Part shown: positions 55,117 to 64,000 of the stretch, piece by piece
Layout of the letters: every line of letters begins with the position of its first letter
How positions within the stretch are numbered: position 1 is the first letter of the stretch
DNA from: Rhodococcus sp. RD6.2
GTDB taxonomy: Bacteria; Actinomycetota; Actinomycetes; Mycobacteriales; Mycobacteriaceae
Length of the DNA: 64,000 nucleotides
Reading direction: 5' to 3'
Assembly (NCBI RefSeq): GCF_001040705.1
Contig: NZ_CVQP01000002.1
Coordinates: 149,262-213,261 of the forward strand
Notes under the pieces: generated by a model
Database searches by the model: none
Told to the model about the DNA's origin: nothing
The model's input: the letters and a program-made list of their open reading frames with translations, nothing else
Position numbers and translations under genes: made by a program

Positions 55117-56564
55117 TACCGGAGGTGAGACGGTCGGCCGCCCGGATCGGCGACGGTGGTGGTCGGAGTGGAGCCCGCGCGACGGGTTGCCGTGACGGTG
55201 AAACCCGTCGGCATCATGGTCAGCCGCTCCTGCACCCGGAGCCGGTAGGCCGGGTCGCCGCGCAGGTCGTAGCGCTGCAGGAGGGTTCCGAGCACGAGCA
55301 TCGCCTCGTGGATCGCGAACTGCCGTCCGATGCATGCCCGTTCGCCGGTACCGAAAGGCTTGTACGCGTGCGGAGGACGGCCGCGCATACGTTCGGGGAG
55401 GAATCGGTCGGGGTGGAACTCGTCGGCGTCCGGCCCCCAGACCGGGTTCCGGTGCAGCGCCGGGATCAGCACGAGCATCCAGTCACCTGCCGCCATCCGG
55501 TGGCCGCAGCGCAGCGTCGTGTCCGAAATCGCCTCGCGCGCATAGGCGGGAGCCGTCGGCCACAACCGCAGCGTCTCGTCGAGGACCCGCCGCACGTACC
55601 GCAGCTTCGCGACCTGTTCGTAGGTGGGCCGTGCAGTCGGGTCGGTTCCCCAGACGCGGTCCACCTCCTCCTGTGCGCGGGCCAGCAGATCCGGGCGCCG
55701 AGTGAGGTGGTACAGGGCGAACGACAGTGCACCGGAGGTGGTTTCGTGTCCGGCGACGAGGAACGTGATCACCTGGTGTCGGATGTTGAGCTCGTCCACA
55801 CGATCAGGGTCGGCGTCCCGCTCGGCGCGCAACATGAGTTCGAGCAGGTCGTCCGGGGTCGTGCCGTCCGGTGCGCCGCGGCGGGAGCGGATCACCGCGT
55901 CGACGACCTCCGCGAGATACGCGACATCGGCGTCGTGGCGGGCGCGGCGGCGCCTCGTCGTCACCAAGCCGAGCGGGGTGACCGCGCGCTGCGCGTCGGT
56001 CAGTGCCCGCACCATCGCCGCGACGAACGGGTGCGTTTCGGTGCGCTCGAACGAGCCGAACGGAAAGCTGAAGCCGGTGCGGCCGATGGTCTCGAGCGTC
56101 AGTGTCGTCATGTCGGAGGAGACGTCGATCGGCGCCCCGGGGGACCGGTCCCAGTGGGCGGTCAACTCGGCGGCGACGTCGACCATGGTGTCGTGGTAGC
56201 CGCGCATCGCCGACTGCGTGAACGCCGGGGCGAGCAGAGTGTGCGCCTTCCGCCAGTTCGGTTCCTCCGTGTACGCGGTGAACAGTCCGTCGCCACCGAT
56301 CCCGCGCAGCGCCGCCACCGCGGGGGTCAGGTGCTTGCGGAACCGGGATTCATCGGACAGTTCGGCCACGACGTCCGGGTCGGACACGATCACAAAACGC
56401 TTGCCGAGCACCTTGCGTTCGAAGATCGGACCGAGTTCGACGGAGAACCGCATCGAATCCTGAACCGGGGTGCGGGGACTGACCCCGAGCACGTCGCCGA
56501 GCAGTGGGACGCGCCACTTCGGGTGCGGGATGGTGAAGCCGGGCGGCGACAGTTCGACGGTCAT
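55116..56564 (-). CDS. Cytochrome P450, CYP102-like heme domain without reductase
   Basis: A 482-residue P450. The I-helix motif is FLVAGHETTSG, the ExxR is in DETLRLWP, and the heme-binding loop is PFGTGERACIGRQFAIHEA. The order and style resemble the heme domain of CYP102 fatty-acid hydroxylases rather than the short steroid P450s, but no reductase domain follows. ATG 56564 has GGGGGA about six bases upstream. It needs a separate electron donor; none is encoded beside it. Substrate unknown, possibly a fatty acid. Confidence 0.85.
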   Translation of the reverse strand: MTVELSPPGFTIPHPKWRVPLLGDVLGVSPRTPVQDSMRFSVELGPIFERKVLGKRFVIVSDPDVVAELSDESRFRKHLTPAVAALRGIGGDGLFTAYTEEPNWRKAHTLLAPAFTQSAMRGYHDTMVDVAAELTAHWDRSPGAPIDVSSDMTTLTLETIGRTGFSFPFGSFERTETHPFVAAMVRALTDAQRAVTPLGLVTTRRRRARHDADVAYLAEVVDAVIRSRRGAPDGTTPDDLLELMLRAERDADPDRVDELNIRHQVITFLVAGHETTSGALSFALYHLTRRPDLLARAQEEVDRVWGTDPTARPTYEQVAKLRYVRRVLDETLRLWPTAPAYAREAISDTTLRCGHRMAAGDWMLVLIPALHRNPVWGPDADEFHPDRFLPERMRGRPPHAYKPFGTGERACIGRQFAIHEAMLVLGTLLQRYDLRGDPAYRLRVQERLTMMPTGFTVTATRRAGSTPTTTVADPGGRPSHLR

Positions 56565-56650
56565 GCGTTTCCCCCTGATGGCGTCATCGGCCACCACGGT
56601 ACGCACCGGAGGGGCTCGTCGCGGCGTGCTTTCGGGGTTACCGTCGAGGC

Positions 56651-56929
56651 ATGTGCCGAAACATCACCGAGTTGCGCGGCCTGGAGCCGGCTGCGACCGC
56701 GGAGGAGATCGAGGCCGCCGCGGTCCAGTACGTCCGGAAGGTCAGCGGAATCCACAAACTGTCCGACCACACGCGCGAGCCGTTCGAGCTGGCCGTCGCC
56801 GAGGTCACAGCGGCCACGCAGCGGCTGTTGGACGCACTGCCGGAGCGGCGCCAACCGCCGCAGACCGTCCCGCCGCTGCGACGCCCCGAGGTGCAGGCCC
56901 GCATGGCGGCAGCCGCCGCGAAAGGCTGA
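56651..56929 (+). CDS. DUF2277 family protein
   Basis: A 92-residue protein starting MCRNITELRGLEPAATAEE, the hallmark of DUF2277. The N-terminal MCRNI and YVRKVSG motifs are conserved in the family. Its function is unknown. It lies divergent from the P450 gene across 86 bp and convergent with ipdC. Confidence 0.85.
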   Translation: MCRNITELRGLEPAATAEEIEAAAVQYVRKVSGIHKLSDHTREPFELAVAEVTAATQRLLDALPERRQPPQTVPPLRRPEVQARMAAAAAKG

Positions 56930-56970
56930 AGGGCACCTTCGGCCGGGTTGATCCGGTCGAAAGTGCCCTC
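56929..56970. terminator. 18-bp hairpin after the DUF2277 gene
   Basis: AAGGGCACCTTCGGCCGG (56929-56946) pairs with 56953-56970; the three imperfect pairs are all G-U type. It separates convergent DUF2277 and ipdC genes. Confidence 0.72.
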
Positions 56971-57011
56971 CGGTCTGGACTGTGTCCTCAGGCGTGCAGC
57001 GGCGGTGCCGT

Positions 57012-58079
57012 TCAGGCCTTCAGCGCGCCCACGGCGTCGATGCGCTTGACCGCGTCCGCGACGATGCGGTCGATCAGTTCCTGGCAGCTGGGCAGGTCGT
57101 CGATCATGCCGACCACCTGACCCGACGCCAGCACGCCCGCCTCGGTGTTGCCCTCGACCAGGCCGGCCTTGAGCAGCATCGGGGTGTTGGCGGCCATGAT
57201 GATCTGCTGCCACGTTCGGTCGCCCGACTTCTTCATCGCCAGGCCGTCCTTGGCGAGCGTCGACCACTTCATGCCCGTCATCGACTTGAACTTCATCGCG
57301 TTCTTGGCCGCGGCGACGAGTCCCTTTGCATAGCTGGACTTCTCGAGGGCGTTCACCAGGTCGGTGTTGAGCACCCGGTGGGGCATGCCGTCGACCTTCA
57401 CCGACACGGTGGTGTCGGTCAGGCCGCGCTGGAGGTACTGCTGCTTGACCGAGTCCGGCACCGCCGAATCACTGGTCAGGAGGAAACGGGTACCCATCGC
57501 GACACCCGCGGCGCCGTACGACAGCGCCGCGGCGAGGCCGCGGCCGTCGAAGAAGCCGCCGCCCGCGATGACGGGGATGTCGACGGCGTCGAGCACCGAC
57601 GGCAGCAGCAGCGTCGTCGCGACACCGCCCGTGTGGCCGCCGCCCTCGCCGCCCTGCACGACCACCGCGTCGGCGCCCCACGAGGCGACCTTGACGGCGT
57701 GCTTGGCGGCACCGATCGACGGGACCACGACGATGCCGTTGTCCTTGAGCTTGGCGATCAGGTCCTTCTTCGGCGCCAACGCGAACGAGGCAACCTTGAC
57801 GCCCTCGCGGATCAGCAGGTCGCACCGCTGACCGGCGTCCGACGCGTCGGCACGCATGTTGACGCCGAACGGCTTGCTCGTGAGCTGCTTGGTCTTCTTG
57901 ATCGCCGCTTCGAGCTCGTCGTACGTCATCGTCGCCGAGGCGAGGATGCCGAGACCGCCCGCGTTGCAGGTGGCGGCGGTCAGACGGGGGCCGGAGACCC
58001 AGCCCATGCCGGTCTGCACGATCGGATGCTCGATGCCGACCAGTTCGGTGAGGGGAGTGCGGAGAACTTGCCCGCTCAC
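57012..58079 (-). CDS. ipdC: IpdC, nitronate-monooxygenase-fold flavoenzyme
   Basis: A 355-residue flavin TIM-barrel of the 2-nitropropane dioxygenase type (IVQTGMGWVSGPRLTAATCN; VVVQGGEGGGHTGG; VIAGGGFFDGRGLAAALSYG). IpdC acts on the bicyclic HIP-derived CoA ester in ring C, introducing unsaturation before hydrolysis. GTG 58079 overlaps the ipdB stop. Last gene of echA20-ipdA-ipdB-ipdC. Confidence 0.92.
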   Translation of the reverse strand: MSGQVLRTPLTELVGIEHPIVQTGMGWVSGPRLTAATCNAGGLGILASATMTYDELEAAIKKTKQLTSKPFGVNMRADASDAGQRCDLLIREGVKVASFALAPKKDLIAKLKDNGIVVVPSIGAAKHAVKVASWGADAVVVQGGEGGGHTGGVATTLLLPSVLDAVDIPVIAGGGFFDGRGLAAALSYGAAGVAMGTRFLLTSDSAVPDSVKQQYLQRGLTDTTVSVKVDGMPHRVLNTDLVNALEKSSYAKGLVAAAKNAMKFKSMTGMKWSTLAKDGLAMKKSGDRTWQQIIMAANTPMLLKAGLVEGNTEAGVLASGQVVGMIDDLPSCQELIDRIVADAVKRIDAVGALKA

Positions 58080-58825
58080 GCCGACACCTCGCGGTCACGG
58101 AAGTTCTTCGGGTCGAGCACCTCGCGGATGATGCGCAGCTCTTCCGCGGTGGGTTCACGGGTGACGCCGGCCTCGGCGAGCCCGGCGACCTCGAAGGAGG
58201 TGTTCTCGGCGACCTCGTCGGCAGTGACGCCGGGGTGCAGGGTGACGGCACGGAAGGTGCGGCCGGGACCCTGGAAGTCGAACACACCGAGGTTGGTGAT
58301 CACCTGATAGTTGTTCAGGAAGCGGAACGCCGGGTTCTCCGGGTCCACCTTGTCGTAGCCGACACCGCACACCACGTCGACCTTGTCGGCGAAGACGCGG
58401 GTGGAGTGCTTGCCGACCCAGTAGCTGGTGGCGTGGTTGATCGAGTTGCCGGGGGCGCCGCGCAGACCGAACATCTGGCGGGTCGGCTTGTCCAGCGGGC
58501 CGAACGCGGACAGGTTCTGGTTGCCGAACTTGTCGATCTGGTTGGCACCCATCACCACGTGGCGACGACCGGATGCGACCACGTCGAAGACCTTCGAGAA
58601 CGGGATGTAGCCCTCGATCGGCGCGCTGCCGCCGATGGCCGGGGCCTCGGCGAAGATCAGGGCCTCACCGTCGGTGATGATCAGATCCGGCTCAGAGGTG
58701 AGCTTGGCCAGCCGGGCACCGATGAGCGACATCGTCGACATGGGCGAGGCGAAGATCTCGCCTGCATCGGCGAACAGGTCGGCGCACGCGATGGCGCAGT
58801 ACTCGGCGCGGGTTACCTCGGTCAT
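58076..58825 (-). CDS. ipdB: Ring-cleaving hydrolase subunit IpdB
   Basis: A 249-residue class I CoA-transferase-fold protein (TRAEYCAIACADLFADAGEI; AIGGSAPIEGYIPFSKVFDV; VMGANQIDKFGNQN). With IpdA it forms the hydrolase that opens ring C of the COCHEA-CoA intermediate without CoA transfer. ATG 58825 overlaps the ipdA stop (ATGA). Confidence 0.93.
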   Translation of the reverse strand: MTEVTRAEYCAIACADLFADAGEIFASPMSTMSLIGARLAKLTSEPDLIITDGEALIFAEAPAIGGSAPIEGYIPFSKVFDVVASGRRHVVMGANQIDKFGNQNLSAFGPLDKPTRQMFGLRGAPGNSINHATSYWVGKHSTRVFADKVDVVCGVGYDKVDPENPAFRFLNNYQVITNLGVFDFQGPGRTFRAVTLHPGVTADEVAENTSFEVAGLAEAGVTREPTAEELRIIREVLDPKNFRDREVSA

Positions 58826-59712
58826 GCGTTCTGCTCCTCTGCGAACTTGCGCACGGCGGCCTGGTAGTCGTCCTCGCTGCCGGACAGGTAGGTGTCGGCG
58901 AAGGCCTGCCATGCCTCGGGGGTCTTGGCGGCCTCGGCGTAGTGGCGCTGGAACTTCTCGTCGCGCTTGTACCCGCCGGCGAAGGTGAAGTGGGCTCCGT
59001 TCGGGGCCTCGGTGACGGTGTCGACCATCGCGCGGTTCAGGATCAGGGCCTGGTTCGGGACGGACTTGACGAGCTCCTCGGTCGAGACGATCTTGTCGAC
59101 GCTGAGGATGCGCTGCTCGGCCGCGAGGCAGAACAGGTCGTCGAAGTACGGGTCGACGCCGGTGTAGGCGGCGTTGCCGCGCTCGTCGGCCAGATCCAGG
59201 TGGACCAGGGCGGCGTCGAGCTTGAACGCGGGCATCGCGATCAGGGTCTCGGTGCGGCCGTCGGCGTCCGGGTACGGGGACGCGACGGTCTTGAGCTCGT
59301 CGCCCCAGACGGTCTGCGCATCCGAGCCGAGGCCGGCGCGGATCGGCATGAACGGCAGGCGCGCGGCGGCTGCCTGCAGGCCGGCCTTGACCATGCCCTC
59401 GTCCATCTCGCGGGACTCGATGGTCCCGGCGACGCGGGCCTGGGCGAACCAGGGGTCGTAGAAGGGCGCCGAGTCCAGGGACACGAAACCGTAGTAGGCA
59501 CGCTTGACCTTGCCTGCGGAGATCAGCAGACCGAGGTCCGGGCCCAGGTAGCCGACGACGGTCAGGTCCTTGACGTCGCTGCGCAGGAGGGCGCGCACGA
59601 GGGCCATCGGCTTGCGCCGGGAGCCCCAGCCGCCGATGCCGATGGTCATCCCGCTCTGGATGCCGGCGACGGCCTCGTCCAGTGAGCGGCGCTTGTCGCG
59701 CTTCTCGGCCAT
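58822..59712 (-). CDS. ipdA: Ring-cleaving hydrolase subunit IpdA
   Basis: A 296-residue CoA-transferase alpha-subunit-like protein (GMTIGIGGWGSRRKPMALVR; FMPIRAGLGSDAQ; NQALILNRAMVDTVTEAPNG). Partner of IpdB in hydrolytic opening of the last steroid ring. The ATG overlaps the echA20 stop (TAATG). Confidence 0.93.
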   Translation of the reverse strand: MAEKRDKRRSLDEAVAGIQSGMTIGIGGWGSRRKPMALVRALLRSDVKDLTVVGYLGPDLGLLISAGKVKRAYYGFVSLDSAPFYDPWFAQARVAGTIESREMDEGMVKAGLQAAAARLPFMPIRAGLGSDAQTVWGDELKTVASPYPDADGRTETLIAMPAFKLDAALVHLDLADERGNAAYTGVDPYFDDLFCLAAEQRILSVDKIVSTEELVKSVPNQALILNRAMVDTVTEAPNGAHFTFAGGYKRDEKFQRHYAEAAKTPEAWQAFADTYLSGSEDDYQAAVRKFAEEQNA

Positions 59713-60497
59713 TAGTTGCCCTCTCCCTTGGGTGCGGTGGTGTTCGACTTCGGCTTGCCGGTGGCGACGAACTCGTCCCGGTGCTCGTCGGCGACGCCGG
59801 CCAGGTTCAGCTCGAAGGTGAAGCCCTGCTCGATCCGGTAGCTGGTGTGCACGTCCATCACGTCGATACGGTTGATGGCTTCCTTGGCCCGGCGGATGAC
59901 CCGGGTGTCCTTGGCAGCGATCTCACCGGCGATCTTCAGCGCGCAGGCGTCGAGTTCCTCGCGGGGAACGACGTCGTACACGGACCCGAAGTGCTTGAGG
60001 GTCTGGGCGTCGACGTTCTTGGCCGTGTAGTACAGCGTGCGCATCATGTGCTGGGGGACCAGGCGGGCGAGGTGCGTGGCCGCGCCGAGCGCACCGCGGT
60101 CCACCTCGGGCAGGCCGAAGATGGCGTCGTCGGAGGCGACGATGACGTCCGCGTTGCCGACCAGGCCGATGCCGCCGCCGACGCAGAATCCGTTGACCGC
60201 CACCACGACCGGAACTTCACAGTCGTAGACGGCGGAGAACGCTGCGGCGCAGCCGTGGTTGGCCTCGATCAGGGCGCCGTGGCCCTCGGTGGCCTGCATC
60301 TCCTTGATGTCGACGCCGGCGTTGAAGCCGCGTCCCTCGGCCCGCAGGATCACCACGTGGGTGCTCATGTCCTTGCCGGCCTCGCGGATTGCGTCCGCCA
60401 GTTCGAACCATCCCTTCGAGGGAATGGCGTTCACGGGCGGGTAGTCGACGGTGACCGTGGTGATGCCGGCCCCGTCGGAAGTGGAGGTGATTCCCAT
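59712..60497 (-). CDS. echA20: Ring D hydrolase, crotonase EchA20
   Basis: A 261-residue crotonase (LRAEGRGFNAGVDIKEMQA; VAVNGFCVGGGIGLVGNADV; LARLVPQHMMRTLYYTAKNV). In M. tuberculosis EchA20 hydrolyses ring D of the bicyclic enone-CoA. AAGGAA lies six bases before the ATG. First gene of the operon; a KstR2 box is 26 bp upstream. Confidence 0.92.
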   Translation of the reverse strand: MGITSTSDGAGITTVTVDYPPVNAIPSKGWFELADAIREAGKDMSTHVVILRAEGRGFNAGVDIKEMQATEGHGALIEANHGCAAAFSAVYDCEVPVVVAVNGFCVGGGIGLVGNADVIVASDDAIFGLPEVDRGALGAATHLARLVPQHMMRTLYYTAKNVDAQTLKHFGSVYDVVPREELDACALKIAGEIAAKDTRVIRRAKEAINRIDVMDVHTSYRIEQGFTFELNLAGVADEHRDEFVATGKPKSNTTAPKGEGN

Positions 60498-60522
60498 CGT
60501 GTTTCCTTAGGTAGGTCGCCAA

Positions 60523-60540
60523 ACCAAGCGATTGCTTGGT
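60523..60540. promoter_or_regulatory. KstR2 operator between echA20 and SDR genes
   Basis: ACCAAGCGATTGCTTGGT: perfect ACCAAGC/GCTTGGT arms around GATT. It is the cleanest KstR2 site in the window and serves the divergent echA20-ipdABC and SDR-SDR operons. Confidence 0.9.
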
Positions 60541-60612
60541 AAGTTAGCACACCTGCGGGTCGAGCCGGAGTCCGTTGCGTGCTGCGACGGAGGGAACCCT
60601 CGACCCGCAGAA

Positions 60613-60684
60613 CAACTCGAACCCGTCCCGGGTGGGCAACTCGAACCCGTCCCGGTGGGACAACGCGAACCCCGTCTCGGGGCG
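60613..60684. repeat. Three 24-bp tandem repeats in the SDR leader
   Basis: Copies begin CAACTCGAACCCGTCCCG at 60613 and 60637; the third at 60661 (CAACGCGAACCCCGTCTCG) is more diverged. They lie between the KstR2 box and the SDR start, in the presumed 5' untranslated region. Confidence 0.75.
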
Positions 60685-60701
60685 TACAGCGGAGGTATGT
60701 G

Positions 60702-61478
60702 GTGGATCTGGGTCTGGACGGCAGCGTCGTGCTCGTCACCGGCGGCGTGCGAGGGGTGGGCGCAGGCATCAGCCGCGCCTTCCTGCGGGCAGGCGCGACG
60801 GTGGTGACGTGCGCCCGGCGTCCCGCCGACGAGGCGATCGAGGTGGACGGTCGGACCGTCGACTTCGTCGAATGCGACGTCCGCGACCCGGAGCAGGTGC
60901 AGGCGATGATCGAGGGGATCGTCGAGAGGCACGGCCGCCTCGATGCCCTGGTCAACAACGCGGGCGGTTCCCCCTCTGCCCTCGCCGCCGACGCGAGCCC
61001 GCGGTTCCACGCGAAGATCGTCGAACTGAACCTGCTCTCACCTCTCCTCGTCGCGCAGGCCGCGAACGCGGTGATGCAGAAGCAGGACACCGGCGGCGCC
61101 ATCGTCAACATCTCGAGCGTGAGCGGGTCGCGGCCGTCGCCCGGCACCGCCGCATACGGCGCGGCGAAGGCGGGTGTCGACAGCCTCTCGCAGTCACTCG
61201 CGGTCGAGTGGGCACCGAAGGTCCGGATCAACTCGGTCGTCGTCGGCATGGTGGAGACCGAGCAGTCGCACCTGTTCTACGGCGACGATGCGGGCATCGC
61301 CGCCGTCGGCGAGACCGTCCCGCTGGGCAGGCTCGCCCGGCCCGACGACATCGGGAACTGTGCAGCATTCCTGGCATCACCGCTGGCGTCCTACGTCAGC
61401 GGCTCGACCCTGACCGTCCACGGTGGCGGCGAACGTCCCGCCTTCCTGGCGGCGGCAAACACCGATTCGAACAAGTGA
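60702..61478 (+). CDS. SDR (Rv3549c-like), KstR2 regulon
   Basis: A 258-residue SDR: cofactor motif TGGVRGVG, NNAGG near 83, and active site SSVSGSRPSPGTAAYGAAK. Of two adjacent GTG codons (60699, 60702) the second has the better spacing (six bases) from GGAGG. Position next to echA20 and before the multifunctional-type SDR matches Rv3549c. Likely a hydroxyacyl-CoA or alcohol dehydrogenase in ring C/D breakdown. Confidence 0.85.
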   Translation: MDLGLDGSVVLVTGGVRGVGAGISRAFLRAGATVVTCARRPADEAIEVDGRTVDFVECDVRDPEQVQAMIEGIVERHGRLDALVNNAGGSPSALAADASPRFHAKIVELNLLSPLLVAQAANAVMQKQDTGGAIVNISSVSGSRPSPGTAAYGAAKAGVDSLSQSLAVEWAPKVRINSVVVGMVETEQSHLFYGDDAGIAAVGETVPLGRLARPDDIGNCAAFLASPLASYVSGSTLTVHGGGERPAFLAAANTDSNK

Positions 61479-61489
61479 GTGGAGTAGAA

Positions 61490-62404
61490 GTGAGCGGACT
61501 GGTAGACGGTCGCGTCGTCATCGTGACGGGCGCGGGCCGCGGCATCGGGCGGGCGCACGCACTGGCGTTCGCGGCGGAAGGCGCGAAGGTCGTCGTCAAC
61601 GACATCGGCGTCGGCAGTGATGGCAGCGCAACGGGTGACAGCCCCGGCGAGCAGGTCGTCGCCGAGATCATCGCCGCCGGCGGCACCGCGGTCGTCAACG
61701 GTGACGACGTCGCGGACTGGGAAGGCGCACAGAACCTGATCAAGACCGCCATCGACAACTTCGGTGGGCTCGACGTCCTCGTCAACAACGCCGGCTTCCT
61801 GCGCGATCGGATGCTGGTCGGGATGAGCGAGGAGGAGTGGGACGCGGTGATCCGCGTGCACCTCAAGGGGCACTTCGCGCCGCTCCGTCACGCCGCCGCC
61901 TACTGGCGCGCGGAGTCGAAGGCCGGCCGCCCCGTCGACGCCCGGATCATCAACACCAGCTCCGGCGCCGGACTGATGGGTTCCATCGGTCAGGGCAACT
62001 ACGCCGCCGCGAAGGCAGGTATCGCGGAGATGACCATCCAGGCCGCAGCGGAGCTGAAGAACTACGGCGTCTCGGTGACCGCGATCGCTCCGGCTGCGCG
62101 CACCCGGATGACCGTCGGCGCAGGCGGTGCGATGGCCGAGGCGATGGCGGCCCCGGAGGAGGGCTTCGACGCCATGGCGCCGGAGAACATCTCCCCGCTC
62201 GTCGTCTGGCTCGGTTCGACCGAGTCGAAGGACGTCACCGGTCGCGTGTTCGAGGTCGAGGGCGGCCAGATCACGGTTGCCGAGGGCTGGCGGCACGGCC
62301 CCACCCAGGACAAGGGTGAGCGCTGGGATCCCAAGGAGATCGGTCCCGTCGTGGCCGACCTGCTGGCCAAGGCCGAGGTCCCGACCCCCGTCTACGGGGC
62401 GTAA
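61490..62404 (+). CDS. SDR (Rv3548c-like), MFE-2 dehydrogenase type
   Basis: A 304-residue SDR like the dehydrogenase domain of peroxisomal multifunctional enzyme 2 (VDGRVVIVTGAGRGIGRAHA; VVNDIGVGSDG; active site NTSSGAGLMGSIGQGNYAAAK). It has a C-terminal extension (KGERWDPKEIGPVVADLL). GTG 61490 has GGAG five bases upstream. Probably oxidises a 3-hydroxyacyl-CoA intermediate; exact step unassigned. Confidence 0.87.
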   Translation: MSGLVDGRVVIVTGAGRGIGRAHALAFAAEGAKVVVNDIGVGSDGSATGDSPGEQVVAEIIAAGGTAVVNGDDVADWEGAQNLIKTAIDNFGGLDVLVNNAGFLRDRMLVGMSEEEWDAVIRVHLKGHFAPLRHAAAYWRAESKAGRPVDARIINTSSGAGLMGSIGQGNYAAAKAGIAEMTIQAAAELKNYGVSVTAIAPAARTRMTVGAGGAMAEAMAAPEEGFDAMAPENISPLVVWLGSTESKDVTGRVFEVEGGQITVAEGWRHGPTQDKGERWDPKEIGPVVADLLAKAEVPTPVYGA

Positions 62405-62409
62405 GCAGC

Positions 62410-62447
62410 TGCGCGGGTTCGGTGGCCGGAGCTACCGAACCCGCGCA
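62410..62447. terminator. 17-bp hairpin with CGGA tetraloop
   Basis: TGCGCGGGTTCGGT (62410-62423) pairs with 62434-62447, and three inner pairs close a CGGA loop. It separates the SDR operon from the convergent GNAT gene. Confidence 0.78.
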
Positions 62448-62453
62448 CATGCG

Positions 62454-63131
62454 CTAGGCGCCTGAGGGGCTCCGGACGACGACGATCGTGCCGGGGAAGT
62501 ATGCGGCGAGCTCACTGCGCGACTGCTTGAGCGCGGCGGTGCCGTACCCGTGCTTGCGGGCACTCGGATCCACCCAGACCGCGATGTCCACTTCCTGGCC
62601 GGTCAGTTCGCCGAAGACCAGGCCGACGCTCCGCGGGCTGTCACCACTGAGGTCCTCGCACACGAACCAGGCGGCGGACTCGTCGTCGACGCGGCGCAGT
62701 CCCTCGGCCCGCTCGGATTCGACCCGATCCGCCGACCACGGCTGTCCGTCGTCGCCGATCTGCTCGGCGGACCGGCGACGGAACAGTTCGACGTCCTCGG
62801 CACTGGAGCTGAACGGGCGAAGGTGGACGCCGACGCCGGTCGCGGCGGGACGCTGCTCGGGCAGCCACTTCAGGGTCGCGTCGAGGTTCTGCACCTCGTC
62901 GCTGAGCCGGTCCCGCTCCAGCCGGGTGAGCCGGCCGAGTTGCAGCGCGAGCACCATCTCGGCGTTGGCCTCGGTACTACCGAGTAGGCCGCTCACGGCC
63001 CGGACCGCGCCTGCGTGGTCGTCGCTGTCAACGATCGCGTCCAGAACTTCGTGCCTCATTTCGAGCGCCTTGAGCAGCGCCTTCGCGAGTTCGCGGCGGT
63101 CCAGGATCTGATCTTGGGGTCCGGCAGTCAT
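62454..63131 (-). CDS. GNAT-like acetyltransferase with GyrA-like N-terminal helical domain
   Basis: A 225-residue protein in two parts. Residues about 11-90 (DRRELAKALLKALEMRHEVL, then ...NAEMVLALQLGRLTRLERDR) resemble the helical gate/coiled-coil segment of GyrA/ParC (pattern ...ILxMxLxxLTxLERxK), without any topoisomerase catalytic part. Residues about 100-225 look like a GNAT fold ending SARKHGYGTAALKQSRSELA, where the acetyl-CoA loop is expected. Role and substrate unknown. ATG 63131 is the start; upstream sequence is not protein-like. Confidence 0.7.
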   Translation of the reverse strand: MTAGPQDQILDRRELAKALLKALEMRHEVLDAIVDSDDHAGAVRAVSGLLGSTEANAEMVLALQLGRLTRLERDRLSDEVQNLDATLKWLPEQRPAATGVGVHLRPFSSSAEDVELFRRRSAEQIGDDGQPWSADRVESERAEGLRRVDDESAAWFVCEDLSGDSPRSVGLVFGELTGQEVDIAVWVDPSARKHGYGTAALKQSRSELAAYFPGTIVVVRSPSGA

Positions 63132-63246
63132 GTCGAATCTCGCTCTCCGTCGTGTGTTCGGCAGGGGAGCGCCCGCGGCCGGTGGGCCGACGGGCGATCC
63201 TTCTCGCATTGTCGGCCACCGGCGGCGGAATTTCCACGAACACGGA

Positions 63247-64000
<754 letters not shown>

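Overview
The window is GC-rich, densely packed DNA with the gene content and order of a mycolic-acid actinomycete (Mycobacteriales; Rhodococcus- or Gordonia-like). The indicators are a KstR/KstR2-controlled steroid catabolon syntenic in blocks with Mycobacterium tuberculosis Rv3516-Rv3574, frequent GTG starts, ATGA/GTGA translational coupling, and long hairpins at gene ends. I saw no rRNA, tRNA, IS element, phage gene or CRISPR array.

Layout. 1-3.8 kb: end of a 5-oxoprolinase operon (pxpB partial, pxpA) and a zinc/manganese-type ABC uptake operon (znuA-znuC-znuB) whose 3' end has been copied as a tandem repeat. 3.9-7.6 kb: a LacI regulator and a trehalose-phosphatase/GH15 fusion enzyme. 7.6-15.5 kb: kstR, fadE34 (chsE3) and the side-chain operon chsE1-chsE2-chsH2-chsH1-ltp2. 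15.5-22.5 kb: an accessory block (ABC-2 exporter, VOC protein, AraC regulator, bile-acid-symporter-family permease, SDR, secreted type II cholesterol oxidase). 22.7-36.8 kb: ring A/B degradation (chsH3, kstD, a second KstD-like flavoprotein, hsaG, hsaF, kshA with a small Cys-rich partner, hsaADCB, kshB, an SDR). 36.8-43.9 kb: ceramidase, SRPBCC protein, acetoacetate-decarboxylase-like protein and SDR divergent from cyp142, DoxX/HxlR pair, NTF2-like protein. 44-63 kb: ring C/D (HIP) degradation under KstR2 (fadD3, an enoyl-CoA hydratase, fadE31-32-33, fadE30, ipdF, kstR2, fadA6, ipdC-ipdB-ipdA-echA20, two SDRs), interrupted by a TetR/P450/DUF2277 insert. 62.4-64 kb: a GNAT protein with a GyrA-like N-terminus, a Ddn-like reductase and the start of a fadA5-like thiolase that runs off the window.

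How it works together. The cholesterol oxidase makes cholestenone. CYP142 oxidises the side chain at C26. FadE34, ChsE1/E2, ChsH1/H2, Ltp2 and FadA5 shorten the chain to a 17-ketosteroid. KstD and KshA/KshB open ring B. HsaA/B, HsaC and HsaD open and hydrolyse ring A, and HsaF/HsaG finish the small fragment. FadD3, FadE30, IpdF, IpdC, EchA20, IpdAB and FadA6 dismantle rings C and D. Six clear KstR boxes (core AACnnGTT) and three KstR2 boxes (ACCnAGC/GCTTGGT arms) sit in the expected promoters. Function names come from homology recalled from the protein sequences; no database search was run.
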